Below, piece by piece: positions 9,133 through 16,984 of a stretch of 62,791 bases of DNA (position 1 is its first letter; each line of letters begins with the position of its first letter). A program made the position numbers and the translations under genes. The stretch is from the NCBI GenBank assembly GCA_030950375.1, contig JAUZRN010000059.1, positions 1 through 62,791 of the forward strand, read 5' to 3'. The DNA comes from Rhodothermus sp. Its GTDB lineage: Bacteria > Bacteroidota > Rhodothermia > Rhodothermales > Rhodothermaceae. The notes under the pieces are model-generated. The model saw nothing but the letters and a program-made list of their open reading frames with translations. It searched no databases and was not told where the DNA came from.

Positions 9133-10116
9133 CTAAAATGCTTCAGGCAGGTTACCGGCTTCGGGGGTTGCTGCCCGTTCGAGTCGATCCATGAGGGCCC
9201 AGCCCAGTCCTGTACGGGGCACACGTTGCGCGTAGATGCGTGTGCATCCCTGTGCGTCGCAGCGACGGAAGAAATCGAACAGCTCATAAGCGTACGTTTC
9301 CACATCCGGACAGATGCAGCAGGCTCCGAATGCTTCAGGACAGGAAGGAGCGTCCAGTCCGATGTAGGCATGATGCGGACCGGGAATGGCTTCGTTTGGG
9401 TGATCAACGAGCACCACGCGGGCACAGGGGGCGTAGTGACGGTAGCGAGTACCGGGACTGCGTGCTTTGAGGGATTCCTCTGGGCCGACCGGACGTGTTT
9501 CGGGCACGACCTGACGGAGGGCTTCGAGAGGGACGGCACCGGCACGCAATACGACCGGTGTGGGGCCGGTACAATCCACGACGGTCGATTCCAGACCCAT
9601 ATCGCTGCGGTTGCCCTGTAGGATGCAGGCAATACGCCCGTTCAGATCGGCATAGACCGCTTCCCAGCGGGTCGGGCTGGGGCGTCCGGAGCGGTTGGCC
9701 GAGGGGGCCGCAACAGGCGTGTTGCAGGCTTCCAGGAAGGCTCGGGCGACCGGGTGCCGCGGCATGCGGACACCTACCGTGGGCAGACCGGCCGTCACTG
9801 CGTCGGGGACGTCCGGGTGCCGCGGCAGCACCAGCGTCAGGGGACCGGGAAAGAAGCGTGCCATGAAGCGGTGGGCAGCTTCTGGAATCACGGTCACCAG
9901 TCGATCGAGCTGATCGATGCGGGCGATATGCACGATGAGCGGGTTGTCCAAAGGTCTGCCTTTGGCTTCAAAAATTTTACGGACGGCCGTCGGGTTGAAA
10001 GCATCGGCCCCAAGGCCGTAAACCGTTTCGGTGGGAAAGGCCACCAGTTCCCCCTGACGAATCAGAGCGGCAGCCTGGTAGACGTCCTGCGTCAGCAATG
10101 TGTGGTAGGTGGACAT
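9133..10116 (-). CDS. Threonylcarbamoyl-AMP synthase, long Sua5 form
   Basis: Makes threonylcarbamoyl-adenylate from threonine, bicarbonate and ATP for the t6A modification at position 37 of ANN-decoding tRNAs. The 327-residue protein has the YrdC domain at about 10-200, with FPTETVYGLGADAF, the KGRPLDNPLIVH motif and SANRSGRPSPT, followed by the extra C-terminal Sua5 domain (about 220-327) that starts after the SPGTRYRHYAP linker motif. Full length supports the Sua5 form rather than short TsaC. The start is the ATG at 10116 rather than a TTG at 10125. Confidence 0.94.
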   Translation of the reverse strand: MSTYHTLLTQDVYQAAALIRQGELVAFPTETVYGLGADAFNPTAVRKIFEAKGRPLDNPLIVHIARIDQLDRLVTVIPEAAHRFMARFFPGPLTLVLPRHPDVPDAVTAGLPTVGVRMPRHPVARAFLEACNTPVAAPSANRSGRPSPTRWEAVYADLNGRIACILQGNRSDMGLESTVVDCTGPTPVVLRAGAVPLEALRQVVPETRPVGPEESLKARSPGTRYRHYAPCARVVLVDHPNEAIPGPHHAYIGLDAPSCPEAFGACCICPDVETYAYELFDFFRRCDAQGCTRIYAQRVPRTGLGWALMDRLERAATPEAGNLPEAF

Positions 10117-10154
10117 ACGCGTCAATCATCGGGGAGGGCTTGCGCCAAAGACGG

Positions 10155-10185
10155 TTGTTTAATTTCTCGTCAGCTGCTTTATGTT
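10155..10185 (+). promoter_or_regulatory. Possible promoter for the RiPP-like cassette
   Basis: TTGTTT at 10155-10160 and TATGTT at 10180-10185 are separated by 19 bases, in the 99-base gap between the divergent Sua5 gene and the nucleotidyltransferase. Spacing is long and the match only fair. It is the best sigma70-like pair I see in front of this operon. Confidence 0.3.
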
Positions 10186-10215
10186 AGCATCACGCATGTA
10201 CCTCAGGGTTGGTTG

Positions 10216-11283
10216 ATGCTGCGTGATACGCGGGCATATTTGCAGGCCTGTCTTCGGGCCTACTGGCAGGGCGATCCGCTGCCTGACCTGACGGGGCTGG
10301 AAGATCCCGTCGGACTGGCGCGCCTGGCCGTACAGCAGGGTGTAGGCGCCTTGCTGTACCGTGCGCTGAAGGCAGCAGGGCCCTTGGAAGTTCCCGGTCG
10401 GATCCTTGGCGTACTGCGGCCCTACTACCTGGCAGCGGTTGCACAGGCGGCCCTGCAGGTTCAGGAAGTGCAGCGGCTGCAGCAGGCGTTTGCGAGGGCT
10501 GGTGTGCCTGCCCTGTTTTACAAAGGGGTCGTACTCGGACAGCTGGCCTATGGCGATCCGGCCTTGCGTCCGGCTACGGACATTGACGTGCTGGTAATGC
10601 CGGCAGCGTTCAAATCGGCTGAATCCGTTCTGCTGACCCTGGGGTATCAGCGAGATGTGCCACATCAGGGGCTGGTTCGCCGGGTGTATCTGTGTTTTCA
10701 GCGGGAGCACCCGTACCGGTTGCCGGATCGGATGCAGATGGTTGATCTGCATCTGAGCATCGCGCCATGGCGTTTTGCACCGGTACAACCGGTATCGTTG
10801 CTATGGACCGACGCTATGCCGGTACTAATGGGCTCGCAGACGGTATGGACGCTGGCGCCGGAGGCGTTGCTGCCACTGCTGTGTTTGCATTGTGCCAAAC
10901 ATCAATGGCGCACTCTGAAATGGATCAACGACGTAGCCGCATTGTTGCGGGCATTCCCGGAGTTGGACTGGGAGCGATTGTGGGCATGGGCTCGCCAGTG
11001 GCAGGGAGTGCGCATGCTGCGGCTGGGGCTTCAGCTGGCACACGAAGGATTGGGCGCTCCACTTCCGTCAACGGTGCTTCGGAGCATAGGACGTGATCGG
11101 CAGGTGGAAAGACTGGTACGACGTGTAAGGGAGGGGTTGTATCGGCCGGATGTCTGGCGGCCTTTCTGGCAGCGGTTTATTTTTCACCTGCGTTCCCGGG
11201 AGCATCCGCTGGCCCGGTGGCGCTACGTGCTCCTGTCGAGCGTGTTTTACACCATGCGTCCGATACTCGGACTCCAGCATTGA
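10216..11283 (+). CDS. Nucleotidyltransferase family protein (NTP_transf_5 type)
   Basis: A 355-residue protein of the nucleotidyltransferase family often found beside lasso-peptide B1/B2 genes and HPr-kinase-like genes. Its core motif is LFYKGVVLGQLAYGDPALRP, then TDIDVLV, where the two Asp residues are the likely metal ligands. A C-terminal helical half contains LCLHCAKHQW and LKWINDVAALLR, typical of this family. The start at the ATG 10216 is supported by the start of the conserved helical region. It is first of four tightly packed genes (8-base gap, then overlaps). The substrate is unknown; possible roles are nucleotidylation of a peptide or of a phosphorylated intermediate. Confidence 0.85.
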   Translation: MLRDTRAYLQACLRAYWQGDPLPDLTGLEDPVGLARLAVQQGVGALLYRALKAAGPLEVPGRILGVLRPYYLAAVAQAALQVQEVQRLQQAFARAGVPALFYKGVVLGQLAYGDPALRPATDIDVLVMPAAFKSAESVLLTLGYQRDVPHQGLVRRVYLCFQREHPYRLPDRMQMVDLHLSIAPWRFAPVQPVSLLWTDAMPVLMGSQTVWTLAPEALLPLLCLHCAKHQWRTLKWINDVAALLRAFPELDWERLWAWARQWQGVRMLRLGLQLAHEGLGAPLPSTVLRSIGRDRQVERLVRRVREGLYRPDVWRPFWQRFIFHLRSREHPLARWRYVLLSSVFYTMRPILGLQH

Positions 11284-11291
11284 GGGTTGTA

Positions 11292-11840
11292 ATGCGGATG
11301 TCTGTACACAGAGGGCAAGTTCAGGGACATGTGCGTCGGGCGCCTGCGACGCCCGATATGGTGCAGCCGCCCTCCCTGTGGCGGTTGCTCCGGTTGAGCT
11401 GGCGCCATCGGGTCTGGCGTAAGTGGCAACGGGGCGATCTGGGACGACTCTGGACGATTTTTCGATTGATTGTCCGCGTTGAGTGGAACCAGCACCGGTT
11501 GCCCCTACCAGGTTTGCTGGCATTATTTGAACCATCGCCGAATACAGCTTTGCTGTCAGAAAAAGAGCTTCAGCGATTGGAACGGCTGGTGCTGGCGGTG
11601 CTCCGGCGGCTGTATGGGCAAGATTTCTGCATGAAGCAGGCGCTGTTGTTGTACTATTTTTACCGAAAGGCTGGAAAGCCCGTTTGCATTCGGTTTGGGG
11701 TCACCCGGGAGAACGGTCAGTTGCGCGGACATGCCTGGGTAGAGTGGAACGACCGGCCAGTGGCTGAGACGGTCGATCCTCGACAACTGTTTGCTATCAC
11801 CTATACGCATCCACCTGATACGACCCGAGCACGTGTATGA
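11292..11840 (+). CDS. Transglutaminase-like protein, lasso-peptide B2 type
   Basis: A 182-residue protein with the Transglut_core3 fold seen in the McjB C-terminal domain, the leader peptidase of lasso-peptide pathways. The Cys-His-Asp triad is visible: Cys in FCMKQALLLYYFYR, His in RGHAWVEWN, and Asp in ETVDPRQLF. A basic, tryptophan-rich N-terminus (about residues 25-75) precedes the domain. GAGGG-type spacing before ATG 11292 supports that start. It overlaps the next gene by four bases (ATGA). With PqqD as possible leader-binding partner this would be a split B1/B2 protease, but no precursor peptide is visible. Confidence 0.85.
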   Translation: MRMSVHRGQVQGHVRRAPATPDMVQPPSLWRLLRLSWRHRVWRKWQRGDLGRLWTIFRLIVRVEWNQHRLPLPGLLALFEPSPNTALLSEKELQRLERLVLAVLRRLYGQDFCMKQALLLYYFYRKAGKPVCIRFGVTRENGQLRGHAWVEWNDRPVAETVDPRQLFAITYTHPPDTTRARV

Positions 11841-12835
11841 CCTATTGTTTTGAGCGGTTTGTTTTGCATTTGGAAAGTGAGACAGGGGCCCTGAGGCGAC
11901 GTGCCGATCAGGTGTTGCAGTATCATCGATTTCAGCCGGTTCGGCATGGAGCATCTCCAGACTGGACCATACGCCTGGTTGTGAAAGTACCGGAGGAGCC
12001 TTCCTGGCCTATAGCCTTTGAGGCTGGGGCGTGTCGGTTGCGGATCGGGGAAGAGGGTTGCTGGCTACAGTACGGGGCCGTGGCGTTTGCGGGTAGTGGC
12101 TCAGAGTGGGAGGGCTATGTGCCGGCTGGTTGCGAAAGACTTCCTGACTTTGCGTATGGATTGGTGCTGGTGATGTGTCTGTTATTGCGCGAGCAAGGCT
12201 GGTTTGGATTGCACGGGGCCGGACTGGTTTATCAGGGGCAGGGGGTGTTGCTGGTTGGACGTAGCGGCGTGGGCAAATCGACGCTGGCCTACAGCCTGGT
12301 GCGTTGTGGCTGGCATTTTCTGACGGACGATGCGCTGATGATATATCGGGAGGGGGATGGCATAGAGGCCGTTTCCTTTCGGAAAGACTTCGGCTTGGAG
12401 GTAGGCAGCGCGCGGTATTTTCCCGAGCTGGCTGTCTTTGCAGACCGGCAGCCAACGGATCCGAATAAACGGCGTATTCAGGTAGAGTGTCTGTATCCCG
12501 ACAGGTTTTGCGTGCGCTGTCGGCCTGCACTTCTGGTGTTTCCGGAGCGTGCGCATGCGGTGCAAAGCCGACTGCAGCCGCTACGGCGCAGCGAAGCATT
12601 TGTGCGGTTGTTGCAGGCTGGGCTGATGCTCTGGCGTGCAGACGATCCGATGGAATGGCGTTTGCTTGAGGTTATGCGCCGGCTGGTTCAGCAGGCACCG
12701 GCTTATCTGTTGCAGCTCGGCCTGGATGTGTTCGACCAGCCAGAGCGTCTGGAGCGATTGCTCCATCCAATGCAACGATTGGTTCACCAGTCCGGAGGAG
12801 GATCATGGCCCGTTACGAACCGGATCCGCGTGTGA
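11837..12835 (+). CDS. HPr kinase-like P-loop protein
   Basis: A 332-residue protein whose C-terminal half matches the HprK/serine-kinase fold. Walker A is LLVGRSGVGKSTLAYSLV near residues 140-157, followed by HFLTDDALMI, the position of the HprK metal-binding acidic residues. HGAGLVYQGQGVLL just before is also HprK-like. The N-terminal half, about 1-120, is beta-rich and typical of the cassette rather than of true HprK, and there is no HPr gene nearby. In lasso-type clusters such kinases phosphorylate the precursor C-terminus; here the substrate is unknown. It overlaps the gene before by 4 bases and PqqD by 31 bases. Confidence 0.82.
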   Translation: MTYCFERFVLHLESETGALRRRADQVLQYHRFQPVRHGASPDWTIRLVVKVPEEPSWPIAFEAGACRLRIGEEGCWLQYGAVAFAGSGSEWEGYVPAGCERLPDFAYGLVLVMCLLLREQGWFGLHGAGLVYQGQGVLLVGRSGVGKSTLAYSLVRCGWHFLTDDALMIYREGDGIEAVSFRKDFGLEVGSARYFPELAVFADRQPTDPNKRRIQVECLYPDRFCVRCRPALLVFPERAHAVQSRLQPLRRSEAFVRLLQAGLMLWRADDPMEWRLLEVMRRLVQQAPAYLLQLGLDVFDQPERLERLLHPMQRLVHQSGGGSWPVTNRIRV

Positions 12836-13077
12836 ACTTTACGCGCTTTGACGAAGGGGAAGGGGTGTTATTGCATCTGGAAACCCGGTCGTATTACACG
12901 TTAAATGCGACGGGCGTATTTATCTGGGAGCAGTTGGAGGCTGGGCGGCAGACGGTTGAGGAAGTGGTGGAGGCCTTGGTGTCCAGCTATGAGGTAGGGC
13001 GGGAAGTGGCTGAGCGGCAGGTGCGGGCTTTTCTGGAAGCGCTGCAGCAGGAGGGGTTGATCACGCGTCGGGCATGA
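12805..13077 (+). CDS. PqqD family protein (RiPP recognition element)
   Basis: A 90-residue PqqD-like protein. The family pattern is clear: a three-stranded beta-wing (EGEGVLLHLETRSYYTLN), then ATGVFIWEQLEAGR and a helical bundle ending in FLEALQQEGLI. PqqD-type domains bind leader peptides and present them to modifying enzymes; the lasso B1 protein is the closest relative by context. It begins inside the end of the kinase gene, so it is probably translationally coupled, and it closes the cassette. Nothing resembling a substrate peptide follows within the next 220 bases on either strand. Confidence 0.87.
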   Translation: MARYEPDPRVNFTRFDEGEGVLLHLETRSYYTLNATGVFIWEQLEAGRQTVEEVVEALVSSYEVGREVAERQVRAFLEALQQEGLITRRA

Positions 13078-13327
13078 GTTGTCTGGAAGGGAACGAAAAG
13101 CAGGCGCAAGGGTAAGTGGGTTGTTCGTTATTGTTTTTGGGGGTGTCGCGATTTTGTTGTAAATTCTGGTTGGATACAGGGGTGTTCGGAATTATTCCGT
13201 TATTGCAACCCTAAAAAGCCTTCCCGTATTACCATACGCACATAGGATTACAGGCTACGGCACGCGCCTGCGGGTACAGCAAGGCGATTCTGGTTGTTCT
13301 ATGCATTTCAGCTTGTTGGTGGGTGCC

Positions 13328-13828
13328 ATGAAAGGGCGAGTACTGGTCCTGAATCAGGATTATAGCGTGCTAACCGTTTGTAGTGTAGAGCGCGCGGTTA
13401 TTCTGGTCCTGTTGCGCAAAGCTGAAGTGGTGGTAGCCCATCCCGATCGCTTTGTTCGTTCGCCCAGCCTGCAGATACCCTGGCCCAGCGTTGTGCGGCT
13501 CAAGTGGTATGTGCGGGTTCCCTACAAGCACATTATGTTGAATCGGAAGAACATTATGCGTCGGGATGGTTACCGCTGTCAGTATTGTGGGAGGCGGGAA
13601 GACCTTACGGTCGATCATGTTATTCCGCGTTCGCGAGGCGGACGTGATACCTGGGAAAACCTGGTGACCGCCTGTACGCGTTGCAACAACCGCAAAGGCA
13701 ATCGTACGCCTGAAGAGGCGGGGATGAAGCTACGGGCGCGGCCGTTTCGCCCTCACCACATTATGTTTATCCGGGAGTTTGTAGGCACGATCGACGATGC
13801 CTGGAAGCCCTATCTTTTCATGGCATAA
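13328..13828 (+). CDS. HNH endonuclease
   Basis: A 166-residue HNH protein of a widespread bacterial group that begins RVLVLNQDY and ends with an HNH domain. Zinc Cys pairs are CQYCGRR and CTRCNNRKGNR; the catalytic segment is LTVDHVIPRSRGG, with the DH of the motif, and TWENLVTAC supplies the Asn. Domain position is about residues 75-130. The ATG at 13328 fits the family start; an ATG 27 bases upstream is also open. The gene is not next to a phage or restriction system, so it is probably a housekeeping orphan of unknown role. Confidence 0.9.
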   Translation: MKGRVLVLNQDYSVLTVCSVERAVILVLLRKAEVVVAHPDRFVRSPSLQIPWPSVVRLKWYVRVPYKHIMLNRKNIMRRDGYRCQYCGRREDLTVDHVIPRSRGGRDTWENLVTACTRCNNRKGNRTPEEAGMKLRARPFRPHHIMFIREFVGTIDDAWKPYLFMA

Positions 13829-13925
13829 CGACGGTTTGCCTGCAAAGAATCCGTAAGGTCAAAAACCGGGAAAGCGTTGGGGCGTTTGGCTCTTGTCCCT
13901 GTGAATCCAAACGGAAAGGGCTGTC

Positions 13926-14411
13926 TTGGCAAAACAATCACTTTTGGTGTGGATTGCCCGGCTGCTCTGGCTGGCGCCCGGGCTATTGTTGGCGTTGGGG
14001 GTATATCTGGGATGGTCGGCCTATCGGTTATACCATGTCTGGCAGGAAGGTATTCCGGCCATCGCGGAGATCACAGCGTTGGAAATTTCGGCGCGGGTGG
14101 ACGTGACCTATGACTATGTCAATTTGCGGATCCGACTGCCCGACGGACGGGTGGTGGAGCGCAAGCAACTGAGTTTGCCGCATACGCTCGCTCCTTTGTT
14201 GCGTGGACGTGATTCTGTGGAGGTACGGATCCGACCAGAGAATCCCGAAGATGTGGTGATTGTAGAGCTGGTCCGAACGCAGTGGCGCATGGCTCTGATT
14301 CAGGCGATCATGAGCCTGGTAGGGGGGATCTTCTTTGCAGTGGGCGTGGCCTGGTGGAACCGACTGCTTCGCCAACGAGGCGATCCAGCCCTGTGGGCAC
14401 CGGAAGGCTGA
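13926..14411 (+). CDS. DUF3592-like two-TM membrane protein
   Basis: A 161-residue protein with a hydrophobic helix at about 8-35, an extracytoplasmic beta-rich segment (ITALEISARVDVTYDYVNLR and RDSVEVRIRPENPED), and a second helix at about 125-148. This layout and the RI-PENPED pattern resemble DUF3592 proteins, whose function is unknown. Translation appears to begin at the TTG 13926, preceded by a good Shine-Dalgarno sequence (GGAAAGGG). It stands alone upstream of the decarboxylase gene with an 18-base gap. Confidence 0.75.
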   Translation: MAKQSLLVWIARLLWLAPGLLLALGVYLGWSAYRLYHVWQEGIPAIAEITALEISARVDVTYDYVNLRIRLPDGRVVERKQLSLPHTLAPLLRGRDSVEVRIRPENPEDVVIVELVRTQWRMALIQAIMSLVGGIFFAVGVAWWNRLLRQRGDPALWAPEG

Positions 14412-14429
14412 ACCAACCGACAGCACATC

Positions 14430-15821
14430 ATGGATCTGAGCTTCTGGCTTGAACGTGTGGTTGGCGCTATCCGGGCCTGGGAAGCATCCTGGGGATCCTT
14501 TGAGCCCCATCCTGCTGGGCAGGTACCTCGGGACGAGCTGGAAGCTGCGCTGGCGCGTTATCTGGAACGCCTGCGTGGCAACTATCCTTTCTTCCATCCA
14601 CGCTATGCCGGCCAGATGTTGAAGCCGCCACATCCAGTGGCCGTCATTGGCTACCTGGCGGCGCAGTTGATCAATCCCAACAATCACGCTCTGGATGGGG
14701 GGCCGCCTACGGGCGAGATGGAAAAAGAGGTGATACGGATGCTGGCAGCTATGCTGCATCTGCCGGCAGCCACGCTTGGCCACCTTACCGGTGGGGGAAC
14801 CATGGCCAACTTGGAGGCTCTCTGGGTGGCGCGTTGTCTGCATCCAGATCGGGGTGTGGCGTTTTCGCACGAGGCGCACTATACACACAGTCGCATGAGC
14901 GCTGTGCTGCAGCTTGAGGCAGTGGAGGTCCCGGTGGATCCTGAAGGGCGCATGGACCTGCAGGCGCTTGAAGCGACGTTGCGGACCGGACGCATTGGGA
15001 CTGTTGTGTTGACTGCCGGCACGACAGGACGGGGTGTGGTCGATCCGATCGCTGATGCACTGCCGCTTTGCCGACAGTACGGCTGCCGGGTACATGTCGA
15101 TGCGGCCTACGGTGGTTTCTTTGCGTTGCTGGCCCATGCTGAAGCGCCGGAGCTGAGCGTGGAAACCCGACGCCATCTAAAGGCCATTGCCCAGTGCGAT
15201 TCCGTAGCCATTGATCCCCATAAACACGGGCTGCAGCCGTATGGGTGTGGGGCCATTCTTTTCCGGGATCCCTCCGTTGGACGGTTTTACCGCCACGACT
15301 CTCCATATACCTATTTCACCTCGGACGCGCTGCATCTGGGGGAGATCAGCCTGGAATGTTCACGAGCTGGAGCGGCGGCCGGTGCCCTCTGGCTCACGCT
15401 GCAGGTGCTGCCACTGGCGGCCGATCGCGGGCTGGGCCCCATGCTGGCAGCTTGCCTGCGAGCAGCTCGCCGGTGGGCAACGCTCATGCAGGAAACCGCA
15501 ACGCTCCGGCCGGTACAACCGCCTGAACTGGACATTCTGACGTTCTATCCCGTGCCGGAGATGCCCCGGGCTTCGGCCGTCGACGAGGCCAGCCAACGGC
15601 TGTTTCAGGAGGCCATGCAGGATGCCGAAGATCCGGTGTTTCTCAGCGTGTTGCGGTTGCGCACCGAAGCGCTACGTCACCGGTGGCCGGCACTGCAACC
15701 AGACCGACCGGAAGTTCGCGTGCTTCGAAGTGTCCTGATGAAGCCAGAGCATGAGACGTACCTCCCGCATCTACATCAGCGGTTGCAGCAGCTGGTCCAT
15801 CGTGTGCGAACGCTTGCATGA
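14430..15821 (+). CDS. PLP-dependent group II decarboxylase-like enzyme
   Basis: A 463-residue fold-type I PLP enzyme of the aromatic/acidic amino-acid decarboxylase group. The family signatures are HPRYAGQM, GYLAAQLINPNNHALDGG, TGGGTMANLEAL (phosphate cup), VHVDAAYGGFFALL (Asp contacting the pyridine N) and DSVAIDPHKHG, where the Lys forms the Schiff base. Length is normal. Substrate cannot be read from sequence; aspartate, glutamate, tyrosine and tryptophan are all used within the family. It overlaps rlmB by four bases, which indicates co-transcription but no obvious functional relation. Confidence 0.9.
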   Translation: MDLSFWLERVVGAIRAWEASWGSFEPHPAGQVPRDELEAALARYLERLRGNYPFFHPRYAGQMLKPPHPVAVIGYLAAQLINPNNHALDGGPPTGEMEKEVIRMLAAMLHLPAATLGHLTGGGTMANLEALWVARCLHPDRGVAFSHEAHYTHSRMSAVLQLEAVEVPVDPEGRMDLQALEATLRTGRIGTVVLTAGTTGRGVVDPIADALPLCRQYGCRVHVDAAYGGFFALLAHAEAPELSVETRRHLKAIAQCDSVAIDPHKHGLQPYGCGAILFRDPSVGRFYRHDSPYTYFTSDALHLGEISLECSRAGAAAGALWLTLQVLPLAADRGLGPMLAACLRAARRWATLMQETATLRPVQPPELDILTFYPVPEMPRASAVDEASQRLFQEAMQDAEDPVFLSVLRLRTEALRHRWPALQPDRPEVRVLRSVLMKPEHETYLPHLHQRLQQLVHRVRTLA

Positions 15822-16582
15822 ATATGCGTGACGCGGTCGATCGGCTGGTGGGACGCAACCCGGTGCGTGAAGCACTGGACAGGCCGGAAACACACGTAGA
15901 GAAAATTTTTCTGCAAGCGGGCACGCGGGGAACGGCGATCGAAGCCATACGGCAGGCAGCGCGTGCCCGCGGCATTCCAGTACATACAGTACCCAAGGCC
16001 CGGCTGGATCGGCTGGCTCAGGGGGCAGCCCATCAGGGCGTGGTGGCTTTTGTAGCGCCGGTCGCCTACCGAATGCTGGAGACGCTGTTGGAAGAGGTGG
16101 CCCCTTCGCCTGAAGTGGTTCGGGAGCAGCAGCCTCTTCTGGTGGCACTGGACCAGATCGAAGATCCTCACAACTACGGCGCTATCCTGCGAACAGCCGT
16201 GGCGGCTGGTGTGGCCGGTGTGCTGGTACCCCGGCACCACATGGCCCCTTTAAACGCAGTTGCCCTGAAGGCAAGCGCCGGTGCGGCTTTGCGCATACCT
16301 ATTGCCCGCGTAACCAACCTGACACAGGCACTGGAGACGCTCAAAGCGCATGGATTCTGGATAGCCGGTGCCAGCCCTTCCGGACAGGTATCCGTATGGG
16401 AAATGGACTGGCACCGACCTCTGGTGCTTGTCCTGGGCAACGAAGGACGCGGACTTCGCCCCCGTGTGGCGCGGACGTGCGACCTGCTCGTGTCGATCCC
16501 GCTACACGGACCTGTTCAATCGCTCAACGTTTCGGTAGCAGCGGGTATTCTTCTATTTGCCGCTACCCGCTCCCGTCACTGA
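15818..16582 (+). CDS. rlmB: 23S rRNA 2'-O-ribose methyltransferase, TrmH/RlmB family
   Basis: SpoU-type methyltransferase, 254 residues. An N-terminal substrate-binding domain (about 1-90, GRNPVREAL) is followed by the SPOUT knot with its three motifs: DQIEDPHNYGAILRTA, VLGNEGRGLRP and SIPLHGPVQSLNVSVAA. These match enzymes methylating G2251 of 23S rRNA; other TrmH-family targets are possible. It starts inside the decarboxylase stop (ATGA), and its 3' end overlaps the convergent small gene by seven bases. Confidence 0.92.
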   Translation: MNMRDAVDRLVGRNPVREALDRPETHVEKIFLQAGTRGTAIEAIRQAARARGIPVHTVPKARLDRLAQGAAHQGVVAFVAPVAYRMLETLLEEVAPSPEVVREQQPLLVALDQIEDPHNYGAILRTAVAAGVAGVLVPRHHMAPLNAVALKASAGAALRIPIARVTNLTQALETLKAHGFWIAGASPSGQVSVWEMDWHRPLVLVLGNEGRGLRPRVARTCDLLVSIPLHGPVQSLNVSVAAGILLFAATRSRH

Positions 16583-16830
16583 CGCGCGCCGTTGCCCCGG
16601 TAGACGATCTTCCGAATGGTGTCAAATTGCAGATAGGGATACTCCTCCTGAATGCGTTCAATGGCATCATAGGCTGGTACGTTCTGCGCACGTAATTGAC
16701 GGAATCGCCTGCGAATCTGATAGTCACGCACGCTTCTGGCATCCAGCAAATTATGCTCGACAAGTACCTGATACACTTCGTCACTGATCAAATCAGAGAG
16801 CGGATTGTGGTGTTTGACCAGGGCTTCCAT
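16576..16830 (-). CDS. Small protein of unknown function, 84 residues
   Basis: I do not recognise a family. From the ATG at 16830 the product is 84 residues, charged and largely helical: MEALVKHHNPL, then SDEVYQVLVEHNLLDARSV, a basic stretch RDYQIRRRFRQLRAQNV, and EYPYLQFDTIRKIVY at the C-terminus. The helix-turn-helix-like spacing and basic patch suggest a nucleic-acid-binding protein, but this is inference. Amino-acid usage is like a real gene rather than a shadow. The preceding 154-base gap (16831-16984) leaves room for its own promoter. Confidence 0.62.
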   Translation of the reverse strand: MEALVKHHNPLSDLISDEVYQVLVEHNLLDARSVRDYQIRRRFRQLRAQNVPAYDAIERIQEEYPYLQFDTIRKIVYRGNGARQ

Positions 16831-16984
16831 AGGTCCGGCTGTTAAATGGTTGAAGAAAACCCGGGCACGTATGGCTGCGCGACTATAACAAAGTGTATAT
16901 GAAAACGATGTACTCTGCAGAACCAACTGGCTGAACGGTCAAATTTCTGGAATCAATGGCAAAGAAACGCTCCTGATCCGTCGA

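Noticed and set aside
13078-13327. Possible precursor peptide after the PqqD gene
   Set aside because: I checked both strands for short ATG frames; the ones present are 11 residues or fewer before a stop.
14028-15176. 382-residue minus-strand frame under the decarboxylase gene
   Set aside because: Antisense of two supported genes, with His/Gln-rich composition typical of shadows.
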